The notes under the pieces were generated by a model. It was given only the letters and a program-made list of their open reading frames with translations, did no database searches and was not told where the DNA came from. Of a stretch of DNA of 64,000 nucleotides, positions 16,829 to 25,179 are shown piece by piece. Origin of the DNA: Haloarchaeobius amylolyticus (GTDB lineage Archaea; Halobacteriota; Halobacteria; Halobacteriales; Natrialbaceae); contig NZ_JANHDH010000001.1 in NCBI RefSeq assembly GCF_026616195.1, forward strand, positions 372,001 through 436,000, written 5' to 3'. A program made the position numbers and the translations under genes. Every line of letters begins with the position of its first letter. Position 1 is the stretch's first letter.

Positions 16829-17266
16829 TCACCCGGACGAGGACCGCTGTCCTGGCGCTACACCGGAGTCGCCTCCGCCCACGACGTAGCCGACGATTGC
16901 TGCGACGAGCACGACGGCCGGGACCCCGAGCACGAGCATCCCGATGCCGATGCTCGCGTCGAAGACGAGGTACAGGGCGAGGCCGAGCGCGGTCGAGAGG
17001 ACGAAGGCAGCCACGCTCGCGACGGCCGACCATCGGAGGCGGGCTGCGGTCCTGCCAGGTTCCCCTGTGGCGACCCGGTCACGGTACCACAGGCCGACGT
17101 AGGCCACGAAGACGGCCGTCGTCCCGGCGTAGACGCCCATCGGGAGACCGATGAGCAGCGAGAACGCTATCTCTGACTCGAAACCGGCGGTGACCGCGAC
17201 GGTGACGAGGGCGAACCCCAGGATGCCGGCGACGAGGGCGACCAGTGCGCGAAGGAACGTATTCAC
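16829..17266 (-). CDS. 145-aa four-helix membrane protein, paralogue B
   Basis: A paralogue of the protein at 14861-15298, with the same length and the same pattern: MNTFLRALVALVAGILGFAL, then LIGLPMGVYAGTTAVFVAYV and LWYRDRVATGEPGRT, four hydrophobic segments and a polar tail ending SSSG. It ends two bases after the lipoprotein stop, so the two genes converge. A GATATAT box at 17291-17297 is 28 bases upstream of the start. The function is unknown. The two copies bracketing the lipoprotein suggest a small duplicated unit. Confidence 0.8.
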   Translation of the reverse strand: MNTFLRALVALVAGILGFALVTVAVTAGFESEIAFSLLIGLPMGVYAGTTAVFVAYVGLWYRDRVATGEPGRTAARLRWSAVASVAAFVLSTALGLALYLVFDASIGIGMLVLGVPAVVLVAAIVGYVVGGGDSGVAPGQRSSSG

Positions 17267-17290
17267 GATGAGTGATACGTCAGCCGAAGA

Positions 17291-17297
17291 GATATAT
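17291..17297 (-). promoter_or_regulatory. TATA box of paralogue B
   Basis: GATATAT is 28 bases from the start. The upstream GGCGGCTCTCACGGGCCGAGAACG at about 17303-17326 parallels the region upstream of paralogue A. Confidence 0.55.
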
Positions 17298-17353
17298 GCC
17301 GCTGGCGGCTCTCACGGGCCGAGAACGTGCTCCCGGGCCCCACGTCCTCCTGG

Positions 17354-17752
17354 TCAGTCCACGAACCGGTACACCCGGCCGCGGAAGGTCGCCACGCGGT
17401 CGCCGTCGGCGGTCACGTCGATGCTGTACTCGGCGGTCCGCCCGGCCATGTGGGTCTCCTCGGCCTCGGCGCGGAGCGTCTGGCCGACCTCGACCGCCTC
17501 GAGGTAGGACATGTTGGTCTCCAGTGCGACCGCGGTGGTCCCGTGGGAGTTCGACGAGGCGGCAAAGGCCGCGTCGGCCAGCGAGTACACGGCGCCGCCG
17601 TGGGGGGTCCCGTGGAAGTTCAGCATGTCCTCGGTCACCTCCAGTTCCGTCACCGCGGTCCCCGCACCGAGGTCGACGAGTTCGATGCCGAGCTTCGCGC
17701 AGAACGGGTCCGATTCGATGTGTTCGCGGGTCTCCTCGGGAATCTCGCTCAT
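17354..17752 (-). CDS. paaI: PaaI-like hotdog-fold acyl-CoA thioesterase
   Basis: A 132-aa cytoplasmic thioesterase. The hotdog active-site region NFHGTPHGGAVYSLADAAFA, then SSNSHGTTAVALETN, and the end VATFRGRVYRF align closely with the bacterial PaaI pattern (HGG..FSLADTAFA, NSQG.AAVA, VA.FRG). PaaI hydrolyses stalled (hydroxy)phenylacetyl-CoA intermediates. The start ATG overlaps the stop of the upstream VOC gene by four bases (ATGA). Its presence 3.3 kb from a phenylacetate-CoA ligase hints at aromatic acid use, but generic PaaI-like thioesterases are common, so the specific substrate is not assured. Confidence 0.85.
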   Translation of the reverse strand: MSEIPEETREHIESDPFCAKLGIELVDLGAGTAVTELEVTEDMLNFHGTPHGGAVYSLADAAFAASSNSHGTTAVALETNMSYLEAVEVGQTLRAEAEETHMAGRTAEYSIDVTADGDRVATFRGRVYRFVD

Positions 17753-18231
17753 GACTGCACCTCCTGGACGCGCCCGCCGTTGACGAACAGTTCCTCTGGC
17801 GGGAGCCGCCCCTCCGGGTAGTCGTCGTGGTACTCCATGAGCTGGAACAGCGTCCCGGTCGGGTTCGCCGGGGAGACGAACGCCTCGGTCCAGGTGTCGA
17901 ACTCGGCGTAGTCGACGACCCGGAGGTCCGCGTCGGCGGCTTCGAGTCCGTCGATGACGACCTCGATGTCCGCCACCTCGAGGGTGACGTGGTGGAGGCC
18001 CGCGCCCTCGCGGTCGAGGAACTCCGTCAGGAAGGAGTCCTCCTCGATGGGTTCGATGAGTTCGATGCGGGAGGCGTCGCCCAGCCGGTAGTAGACCCAG
18101 CGAAAGCGGTCCTCGACGGTCTCGTCGGAGAGCTTCTCGCACCCGAGCGCCCGCAACACGGGTTCCGCGTCGGCCACCGATTCGACGGCGATGCCGACGT
18201 GGTCGACCCGTATCGGTGTGTCGTGTGTCAT
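17749..18231 (-). CDS. VOC-superfamily protein, methylmalonyl-CoA epimerase-like
   Basis: A 160-aa cytoplasmic protein with two beta-alpha-beta-beta-beta halves. Putative metal ligands are the His in VDHVGIAVES, the Glu in SRIELIEPI, the His in LHHVTLEV and the Glu in TLFQLMEYH, the pattern of methylmalonyl-CoA epimerase and glyoxalase I. It is longer than a typical epimerase (about 130 aa). ATG at 18231 is preferred over a slightly longer frame because MTHDTPIRVDHVGI is the standard N-terminus. It is translationally coupled to the PaaI-like thioesterase, suggesting work on CoA thioesters. The reaction is not proven by the sequence. Confidence 0.82.
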   Translation of the reverse strand: MTHDTPIRVDHVGIAVESVADAEPVLRALGCEKLSDETVEDRFRWVYYRLGDASRIELIEPIEEDSFLTEFLDREGAGLHHVTLEVADIEVVIDGLEAADADLRVVDYAEFDTWTEAFVSPANPTGTLFQLMEYHDDYPEGRLPPEELFVNGGRVQEVQS

Positions 18232-18310
18232 CGGGGGACAACACGACCGGGGCACCCTTAGCCCTTCAGGTGGTCACACGCCCGGCCGGTATCGGTACTC
18301 CGCCTCGTCC

Positions 18311-19036
18311 TCAGACGTGGTCGGCCAGCACGTCGTCGAGCGTCTCCGCGACCGTGTCCGGGTCGGGGTCGGTGATGGTGAACTCGCTCGACTCCGCGGC
18401 GAACTCCTCGAAGTCCTCGATGCCGCCCTCGGGTTCGACCTGCACGACCGCGGTGAGGCCGTCGTCGTCAGGGACGAACACCGCCTCGAGGTCGCCCGAG
18501 TCGGCGTACTCGTCGGATTGCGGCACGAAGTCGAACTCCTGGACGAACGGGCGCGCCGGGTCGACCGTGTGGGCCTCCTTGCAGTCGGCCTCGTCGAAGG
18601 CGTACCCGAGGGCGTCTGCGGCGTCGAAGAAGGCCTGCCGGTACGGGTCGGGGTCGACCGTGATGGAGTCCCTGTCGGTCGGGTCGATGGACCAGTCGAT
18701 GTCGAGGCCGGTCTTCAGCCAGACGTTCGTGCTGCCGACGGTGACGGGGGTCGCCGCGGGGACCGTCACGTCGACCTCGATTGTCCGGTGCGACCCGGCC
18801 GCGATGGTGAAGTCCTCGGCGGCGGTGGTCGAGTCGATGACCGCCGTGGCGTGACTGGTCCCGGCCCAGTAGCGCGTGACGAACGCGAAGGAGATGCCGT
18901 CGACCTGCTGGTCGGCGTCGCCCCCGTCGACCTCGACGGTGAGCGTCAGTTCCGTCCCGGGCGTCACCTTGTTCCGGGGCAGGACGGTGTCGACCGTGGC
19001 CGCACCGATGCCCACGCTGGAGAGTACGCGTCGCAT
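18311..19036 (-). CDS. Spo0M-like protein, copy 1
   Basis: A 241-aa cytoplasmic protein of the Spo0M family, which has an arrestin-like beta-sandwich. The N-terminus MRRVLSSVGIGAATVDTVLP is diagnostic, followed by LTLTVEVDGGDADQQVDGIS and a half-way motif WLKTGLDIDWSIDPTD. It is strongly acidic. It is 118 bases downstream of a second Spo0M-like gene on the same strand. A GTTAAC element about 26 bases upstream suggests its own leaderless promoter. Spo0M affects sporulation and cell processes in Bacillus; its role in archaea, which do not sporulate, is unknown. Confidence 0.9.
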   Translation of the reverse strand: MRRVLSSVGIGAATVDTVLPRNKVTPGTELTLTVEVDGGDADQQVDGISFAFVTRYWAGTSHATAVIDSTTAAEDFTIAAGSHRTIEVDVTVPAATPVTVGSTNVWLKTGLDIDWSIDPTDRDSITVDPDPYRQAFFDAADALGYAFDEADCKEAHTVDPARPFVQEFDFVPQSDEYADSGDLEAVFVPDDDGLTAVVQVEPEGGIEDFEEFAAESSEFTITDPDPDTVAETLDDVLADHV

Positions 19037-19154
19037 TGGGCGGAAGATGCACTGGCGGGTAGTTAACGGTTCGGTCGGGTGATAGGAACGGGGGGTCGGG
19101 CGGGGGAGGTGACGCGGGACAGGTCGTGACGGTTCGCGACCGGGTCGGCCCTGC

Positions 19155-19883
19155 TCAGGCGTGCCGGCGGACGATGCTCTCGAGTTCGTCGCGGATGGCG
19201 TCGCGGTCGGGCTCGGAGAAGGTGAAACTCGCCTTCGACTCGTCGGTGTCGGCCCACTCGGAGAGGACGCCGCCGCGACGGTCGATCTCGAGGTACACCG
19301 TCACGGACTCCCGGGTGGGTGCGCAGATGACCTCCAGTTCGTCGAGCTTGCCGCGGAACTCGCCGCCGCGGGGCTTGAACTCGAACTCCTGGGCGTAGGG
19401 CTGGCTGCGGCCGAACGGCGCCTTCTCGACCTCGGCGCTGTAGAAACTGAACCCGAGGTCCTCGACCGCGTCGAACAGCGCCTGCATGCGCTCGTCGGGG
19501 CGGACCTCGATGTGGTCGGTGTCCTTGGGGTCGACCGCCCAGTCGATGTCGAGGCCGGTCTTCAGCCACACCTTCACGTTGCCCATCGTCAGGGGTGTCC
19601 CGTAGGGGACCGTGACCTCGACGGTCTCCTCGCGGTGCTCGCCCTCATCGATGGTGAAGTTATCACCGACGCGGAACTTGTCGATGACGGCCTGCGAGTA
19701 GCCGTCCTCGGTGCGGTACCGCGTCATCAGGGCGAAGTACATGTGTTCGATCTCCTGTTCGGCCGACCCACCCTCGATCTCGACGGTCGCCTCGACCGTC
19801 TCGCCGGGTTCGAGCGACGTCTTCGGGAGGATGGTGTCGACGTTGGCGGAACCGATTCCCACGCTGGAGAGCACTCGTTTCAT
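19155..19883 (-). CDS. Spo0M-like protein, copy 2
   Basis: A 242-aa paralogue of the preceding protein, beginning MKRVLSSVGIGSANVDTILP with the same half-way motif WLKTGLDIDWAVDPKD. It ends in a variable tail (ELESIVRRHA). The two copies keep the N-terminal half and the WLKTGLDIDW segment but differ in the C-terminal half, so they probably have separate partners. A CTTATGATA box lies about 27-30 bases upstream. It is divergent from the M24-family gene at 20001. Confidence 0.9.
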   Translation of the reverse strand: MKRVLSSVGIGSANVDTILPKTSLEPGETVEATVEIEGGSAEQEIEHMYFALMTRYRTEDGYSQAVIDKFRVGDNFTIDEGEHREETVEVTVPYGTPLTMGNVKVWLKTGLDIDWAVDPKDTDHIEVRPDERMQALFDAVEDLGFSFYSAEVEKAPFGRSQPYAQEFEFKPRGGEFRGKLDELEVICAPTRESVTVYLEIDRRGGVLSEWADTDESKASFTFSEPDRDAIRDELESIVRRHA

Positions 19884-20000
19884 ACCGGTCTAGGCTACTC
19901 CCAATCGTATCATAAGCCTTTGGTGAGTACTCCGATAACTCGGTTCCGTGTGGGAGTCTATCACCGTAGTTTGATATGGACTTCCCCGGTAGTGCCCTCT

Positions 20001-21269
20001 ATGTACGAACGCACCTTCATGGAAGGGACGCGGGGTACCCAGGCGGTCGACTGGGAGGAGCGCATCGACGTGAAGCGACTGCGCGAGGAGCGCTACGCGA
20101 AGGCGCTCGCCCGCCTCGAGGACTCCGAGATGGGCTCGATGCTGCTGGTGTCGGACCCGAACATCCGGTACGTCACCGGCCTCGCCATGACCGGCGGGTC
20201 CGGCGCCGACCACTACACCCTCCTGACCGAGGAGGGCGACATCGTCCACTGGGACACCGCCGACCACGCCAGCAACCAGCGGTTCAACTGCCCGTGGCTC
20301 CACGACATCCGCTACGCCTGCCCCGGCCTCGGGAACGTCCCGCGGGCCTCCGGGTCCGACTCCGCCCGCGGCTTCCTCAAGCAGAAGATGGCCGACCTCG
20401 TCTACGAGGCGATGGAGGAGTACGGCGTCCACAAGGAGCCGATGGGCCTCGACGTCGGCAACCAGGGACTCATCTCCGCCTTCGAGAACAACGACGTGGA
20501 GGTCCGCACGAAGGACTGTGTCGACCTGATGCACGACGCCCGGAAGGTCAAGACGAAGGACGAGATCGAGTGCCTGCGCCAGGTCGCGGCCATCTGCGAG
20601 GCCGGCTTCCAGCAGGTCGTCGAGAACGCCCGCCCCGGCAAGCGCGAGTCCGAGGTCTGGGGCGACGTGACGAAGGAACTCTGGCGCCACGGCGCGTTCG
20701 TCGGCGGCGGCTACCTGACCTCCGGCCCGAACACGTGGCCGAAGCACCAGGCCAACACCACCGACCGGATGATTCGCCCCGGCGACATCGTCTACGCCGA
20801 CATGTACAACATCGGCTACCTCGGCTACCGCTCCTGTTACTACCGGACCTTCTCCATGGGCGAACCCACCGAGGCCCAGCAGGACGCCTACGAGATCGCC
20901 CGCGACAACCTCTACGACGTGCTCGACCGCATCGAGCCGGGCGCGACCACCGACGAGATCTGCCAGGGCTTCCCGGACATGGAGGGGGAGCACGCCGACT
21001 GGTACGGCGCGACCGACCACTGGCAGATGACGACCAACCACTGGGCCCACGGGCTGGGTCTCCAGCTCTACGAGGTCCCGCTCATCTGGCGCGGCCTCTC
21101 CCCGGACCACCCCATCGAGATCGAGGAGGGCATGACGATGGCCGTCGAGACGATGGAGCCCGCCGACCGGCAGGGCGTCCGCGTCGAGGAGATGGTCGTC
21201 GTCCGCGAGAACGGCGTCGAGGTGCTGAGCCAGTGGCCCGTCGACGAGATCACCCGCATCGACTACTGA
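20001..21269 (+). CDS. M24 (creatinase/aminopeptidase P) family hydrolase with altered metal site
   Basis: A 422-aa cytoplasmic protein with a creatinase-like N-terminal domain (SDPNIRYVTGLAMTGGSGAD) and a C-terminal pita-bread domain. Of the usual five metal ligands, the first Asp (IVYADMYNIG), His (HWAHGLGLQLYE), Glu (AVETMEP) and Glu (VRVEEMVVV) are visible. The second Asp, normally in GYxADxTRTF, is replaced: the sequence reads GYRSCYYRTF with Cys at that position. I recall a bacterial M24 subgroup with GYRTCYYRTF, so this may mark a subfamily rather than decay. M24 members include Xaa-Pro peptidases, ectoine hydrolase and DMSP lyase DddP; the reaction here is open. GATATGGA 27 bases upstream supports a leaderless start at ATG 20001. 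Confidence 0.86.
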   Translation: MYERTFMEGTRGTQAVDWEERIDVKRLREERYAKALARLEDSEMGSMLLVSDPNIRYVTGLAMTGGSGADHYTLLTEEGDIVHWDTADHASNQRFNCPWLHDIRYACPGLGNVPRASGSDSARGFLKQKMADLVYEAMEEYGVHKEPMGLDVGNQGLISAFENNDVEVRTKDCVDLMHDARKVKTKDEIECLRQVAAICEAGFQQVVENARPGKRESEVWGDVTKELWRHGAFVGGGYLTSGPNTWPKHQANTTDRMIRPGDIVYADMYNIGYLGYRSCYYRTFSMGEPTEAQQDAYEIARDNLYDVLDRIEPGATTDEICQGFPDMEGEHADWYGATDHWQMTTNHWAHGLGLQLYEVPLIWRGLSPDHPIEIEEGMTMAVETMEPADRQGVRVEEMVVVRENGVEVLSQWPVDEITRIDY

Positions 21270-21331
21270 GGCCGGCTCGATAGCTGCCGATACCGGTTCG
21301 TCGTCATCGTTTCTGTGGCCGGAACAGCCGC

Positions 21332-22459
21332 CTACGACTCTACCTCGTACGTCTTGAAGTAGTGGAGGCCCCGTCGCCGTGCCCAGACGTCGTAGCTGCT
21401 CGTGAGCGTCTGCGTCGGCTCCTCGGACGGTGGGCTCCCACGTGCGAACGAGTCGCCACCCCGGGACAGGTACGCCGTCGTCCCCGGCTCCAGTGGCTCC
21501 TCGAGTCTGTAGTCGATGACGCCCCCGTCCTTCGCGCGGTCGTAGACCTGGAACACCGACCCCGCAGCGATCGCGCCGCCGGACTCGATCCGGAGTCTGA
21601 CGAACGAGTCGTCGTCGGTGACGGCGACCGAGAGCTTCGGGGCCTGCTCGCTCGCCGTCGCCACCCAGGACGGCCGCGAGACGGAGACGGACCCGATGGA
21701 GTCGACGGTGTACTCCACCTCGAGGACCTGTTCGCCCCCGTCTCGCAGGTCCTCGGCGAGGCGCGCGGACAGGCTCCTGATGACCCCGTCCTCGTCGACC
21801 GTCAGCTCGCCCGAGGCGACGTCCGTGATGGTGCCGCCCGTCCCGGGGTCCACCACCCCCTCCTCGTCCAGCGAGTCGGCCTGGACCCGCCAGATGGTGG
21901 TCGGGCCGGTCTGGACGACCTCGGGCGCCCCCCAGTTCCCGGCCTTCAGGAAGGCGTTCAGTTCCCGCTTCCACAGCGTCCACTCGTACCGCTTGTCGTT
22001 CCTGTGTCTGTCGTTCCCGTAGGTGTAGGAGCCGCCGAGGTCCTCCCGCCAGTAGGCGTTCTCGTCGGTGCGGAAGAGGTCGACCCTCGACCCGTCCCGG
22101 CCCAGCAAGGACCCCAGTATCGCGCCGCCTTCGCTCCGGTACTCGCGGTCCCGGTACACCTCGGTCTGCGAGAGGTTGAGTTTCCTCTCGGCCACCCGGA
22201 AGCTCGTCTGCCTGAGCGCCTGGGTGTGACTGGGCAGCAAGAACAGGTTCGGTCCCGCCTCGTCGAGGCCCGTCGGGTACGGGGCGGGCTCGGCCCTGGT
22301 CGTCTCGGTCGCCGTCTCCACGTCGGTCGCCGTCTGCGTGCTCGCGGGGCCGGATTCGGTCGCCGCCGTCCGGTCTGTCCGGGTGCTCGCGGAATCGAGT
22401 CGAAGACAGCCCGAGGCGCCCACCAGCCCCAGCGCAGCGAGCAACTCCCGCCGATGCAT
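21332..22459 (-). CDS. Tat-type lipoprotein of unknown function
   Basis: A 375-aa exported lipoprotein. MHRRELLAALGLVGASGC is a twin-arginine signal with lipobox Cys at residue 18. A Thr/Ser/Ala-rich stalk (to about residue 60) is followed by a beta-rich domain that ends DVWARRRGLHYFKTYEVES. I recognise no enzyme motif. It resembles the many single-copy haloarchaeal surface lipoproteins. Convergent with the M24 gene and upstream of no obvious operon. Confidence 0.8.
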   Translation of the reverse strand: MHRRELLAALGLVGASGCLRLDSASTRTDRTAATESGPASTQTATDVETATETTRAEPAPYPTGLDEAGPNLFLLPSHTQALRQTSFRVAERKLNLSQTEVYRDREYRSEGGAILGSLLGRDGSRVDLFRTDENAYWREDLGGSYTYGNDRHRNDKRYEWTLWKRELNAFLKAGNWGAPEVVQTGPTTIWRVQADSLDEEGVVDPGTGGTITDVASGELTVDEDGVIRSLSARLAEDLRDGGEQVLEVEYTVDSIGSVSVSRPSWVATASEQAPKLSVAVTDDDSFVRLRIESGGAIAAGSVFQVYDRAKDGGVIDYRLEEPLEPGTTAYLSRGGDSFARGSPPSEEPTQTLTSSYDVWARRRGLHYFKTYEVES

Positions 22460-22537
22460 GGCTCAACCGTATCTGACGGACGATGTAAAGCTACTGGCAG
22501 GACGGCCGACCGTGGCTCGGCGCGCCGGCCCCCCGGA

Positions 22538-23857
22538 CTACTGGGACCCTGCGGTGGCCGTCTCGCTCCCCTCAGGCGTCGCGTCGGCCGTCTCCCGCCG
22601 GTGGAGCCAGACCGCACAGCCCAGCGCGATGAGGCCGTTCAGCGCCGCGATGCCGAACGCGACCCGGTAGCCGAACAGGGAGTAGACCCGCGAGCCGGCG
22701 ACGAGTTCGCCGGTCCAGTAGGCGTCCAGTGCCGCGCCGAGGACGGCCGGGAAGATGGCGCCGCCGAAGAACCCGAGGGCGTTGACCGCGCCGGTCGCCG
22801 TCCCGCTGACCGACCCGTGGAACCGTTCCCTGACGACGGTGTAGGCGATGGTGAAGCCGCCGAGCAGGAACATGACGGTGAAGAAGGCGGCCGCGACGAA
22901 AGCGAGGGGCGGGGTCTCGAGGGCCGCGATGAGGGCGTAGGCGAGGGTGTAGACGACGCCGGCGGCGACGATGAGGCCGGTGCGTCGACCGAGGTAGTCC
23001 GAGAGCCAGCCCATCGCCGGCGAGCCGACCACCAGCCCCGCGTTCCCGAGCAGGGTGTAGACGGACGCCTCGGACACCGAGAGCCCGTAGGCCTGCACGA
23101 GGTAGGGGATGCCCCACAGCCCCATGACGGTGAAGTTCGTCCCGATGACGAAGAACAGCATCCCGCCGAGGACCCAGGTCTCGCGCTCGGAGAGGACGAG
23201 CCGCGCGTTGTCGACCGTCTCGCGCGGGGTGAGGTCCGGCGGGTCGGCGGTTCCCTCGATGGTGTCGAGACCGGCGTCGGCCGGGTCGTCCCGCACCACG
23301 AGGAAGATGGCGAGCGTGCTGACGAGGCCGACCGCACCGACGGTGAGGAAGGCGGTGCGCCAGCCGAAGTCGGCGACGAACAGGGCCAGCGGCGTGGTCG
23401 CGATGATGCCGCCGACCGCCGACGCCGAGAGCGTCATCCCGGCGACGGTGGCGAACTCGCCCGTCTCGAACCAGTTCGCACAGAAGCGCAACGTGGCGAT
23501 GTAGATGACGCTGGCGCCGACCCCGATGAGCGCCCGGCTGGCGAAGCCGGCGAGGTAGGTGTCGCTGGCGGCGAACCCGAACACCCCGACGGCCATGACG
23601 AGCGAGCCGATGGTGGCGACCCGGCGGGTCCCGGTCTGGTCCGCGAGCATCCCCGCGACGAGTTGCATCGGCGCGTAGATGTAGAAGAAGGAGGCGTGAA
23701 GCAGCCCCAGTTCCGCCGCGCTGGTGTCGAATACCTGGGTGAGGTCGTCGGCCAGCACGCCCGTCGACACCCGGTGGAAGTTCACGAGCACGAAGGCGGT
23801 CGCGAGGGTGAACCACCCGAGCCACCGCCGCCTGGTCGGGTCGCGCCAGAGTGACAT
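22538..23857 (-). CDS. Major facilitator superfamily transporter
   Basis: A 439-aa integral membrane transporter with 12 predicted helices. It starts MSLWRDPTRRRWLGWFTLAT. The loop between helices 2 and 3 carries ADQTGTRRVATIGS, and the corresponding loop of the second half is GWLSDYLGRRTGLIV, both MFS motif A. A polar central loop (about 195-230) separates the halves. FHRVSTGVLADDL near the start resembles the anion:cation symporter/hexuronate type, but the substrate is not determinable. ATG at 23857 fits the normal N-terminus; the frame runs open upstream without a plausible membrane start. Confidence 0.9.
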   Translation of the reverse strand: MSLWRDPTRRRWLGWFTLATAFVLVNFHRVSTGVLADDLTQVFDTSAAELGLLHASFFYIYAPMQLVAGMLADQTGTRRVATIGSLVMAVGVFGFAASDTYLAGFASRALIGVGASVIYIATLRFCANWFETGEFATVAGMTLSASAVGGIIATTPLALFVADFGWRTAFLTVGAVGLVSTLAIFLVVRDDPADAGLDTIEGTADPPDLTPRETVDNARLVLSERETWVLGGMLFFVIGTNFTVMGLWGIPYLVQAYGLSVSEASVYTLLGNAGLVVGSPAMGWLSDYLGRRTGLIVAAGVVYTLAYALIAALETPPLAFVAAAFFTVMFLLGGFTIAYTVVRERFHGSVSGTATGAVNALGFFGGAIFPAVLGAALDAYWTGELVAGSRVYSLFGYRVAFGIAALNGLIALGCAVWLHRRETADATPEGSETATAGSQ

Positions 23858-24000
23858 TGGTGCGCTAACGCACGGCATACACCGGGAAAATTGTGTGGGA
23901 CACAGGCACGATGGCGTGGGTGTCGAAAGCCATCGGGTCCCCGACACGACGTCGCACACCGGCCGAAGCTTCAACAGCCCCCTCCCTGTAGCTCTCCCCG

Positions 24001-24708
24001 ATGGTCGAGAAGGACGCCGTCCGCCGCGGGTACGACGACCTGGCGGCGACGTACGACGCACAGCGCGACAGGGCGGGCCACAGCGTGGCGATACTGGAGG
24101 CGTTCCTCGACACGCTCGACGACCCGGACCGGGTGCTCGACGCCGGCTGTGGTGGTGGGCGGCCGGTCCTCCGGCGGCTCGCCGAATCGACGGAGGCGGT
24201 CGGCCTCGACATCTCGGCCGAGCAGGTACGACTGGCGAGGGAGCACGCCCCGGCCGCCGCGCTCCTGCAGGGCGACATGACCAGGCTCCCCTTCGCGGCC
24301 GACAGTTTCGACGCCGTGGTCGCGTACTGGTCGCTCATCCACGTCCCCGAGGCCGACCACCAGGCGGTCCTCGACGAGTTCGCCAAGGTGCTGCGGCCGG
24401 GTGGCCGGGCACTGGTCTGTGAGGCCGCCGAACCGTGGAACGGCGAGAACCCGGACTGGCTCGACGCCGGCGTCGAGATGCAGTGGAACATGGCCGGCGC
24501 CGAGGTCACCCGGGACCAGTTGCTCGCCGCGGGGTTCGAGGTCGAGAACGTCTGGGGGGCGCCGACCGCACTCGAGTGGGACCGACAGGAGCACGCGGAC
24601 GGCGGCGACCTCGAACTCCTCGACGCGGGCGAGGCCGATGCGGACGACGACGAAGACGAGGACGAGTCGCCCTGGACCTTCTTCGCAGTCCGGCTCCCGG
24701 ACGCCTGA
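24001..24708 (+). CDS. Class I SAM-dependent methyltransferase
   Basis: A 235-aa cytoplasmic enzyme. The SAM-binding motif I is VLDAGCGGGRPVLRRLA (about residues 46-62), the acidic loop is AVGLDISAEQ, motif II/III is LPFAADSFDAVVAYW, and FAKVLRPGGRALVCE follows. It ends in an acidic strip of Asp and Glu (DADDDEDEDES), a halophilic adaptation. The substrate is unknown. It is divergent from the MFS gene by about 140 bases. Confidence 0.88.
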   Translation: MVEKDAVRRGYDDLAATYDAQRDRAGHSVAILEAFLDTLDDPDRVLDAGCGGGRPVLRRLAESTEAVGLDISAEQVRLAREHAPAAALLQGDMTRLPFAADSFDAVVAYWSLIHVPEADHQAVLDEFAKVLRPGGRALVCEAAEPWNGENPDWLDAGVEMQWNMAGAEVTRDQLLAAGFEVENVWGAPTALEWDRQEHADGGDLELLDAGEADADDDEDEDESPWTFFAVRLPDA

Positions 24709-24786
24709 GCGGCCGGCAGCCTGTCGGCCAGCCGACGCACCTGTCAGGGGGAAACTCCCTTGGTCGTGGCTCGCCATGCACTGTCC

Positions 24787-25161
24787 ATGAGTCCCGACGA
24801 CAGACCGACCGTGGAAGACGTGATGTCGAGCCCGCTGGAGACCATCTCACCCGACGCGACCGTGATGGAGGCGACCCAGCGCATGCGCGAGCAGGACATC
24901 AACGCACTCGTCGTCCCGACGAACCCGCGGGCGATCATCAGCAGCACGGACGTCCTCGACGCCGTCGCCGACGGGCAGGACGTCACGCAGTTACAGGTGT
25001 CGGACGTGATGACGACCGACGTGGAGACCGCGGCCCCCGACCTCTACATGGAGGAGGTCGCCGCGATGATGACCACCTACGGCATCAAGCACCTCCCGGT
25101 CGTCGACGACGACTACGTCGGCATGATCTCCTCGACCGACGTGACGGCGCACATGTCCTGA
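24787..25161 (+). CDS. Two-CBS-domain protein
   Basis: A 124-aa protein made entirely of two CBS domains: VEDVMSSPLETISPDATVME to AIISSTDVLDAV, and VSDVMTTDVETAAPDLYMEE to YVGMISSTDVTAHM. Such pairs bind adenine nucleotides and report energy status to a partner. There is no attached effector domain, so the partner is elsewhere. ATG at 24787 is chosen because MSPDDRPTVEDVM places the first CBS strand at the N-terminus; longer starts add Arg-rich sequence typical of non-coding GC DNA. Confidence 0.88.
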   Translation: MSPDDRPTVEDVMSSPLETISPDATVMEATQRMREQDINALVVPTNPRAIISSTDVLDAVADGQDVTQLQVSDVMTTDVETAAPDLYMEEVAAMMTTYGIKHLPVVDDDYVGMISSTDVTAHMS

Positions 25162-25179
25162 CTCCCCCCGAGAAGCAGT

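Noticed and set aside
21362-23854. 830-codon plus-strand frame across the lipoprotein and MFS genes
   Set aside because: It spans two real genes on the other strand and reads as low-complexity Gly/Arg/Asp. No start signal or domain is seen.
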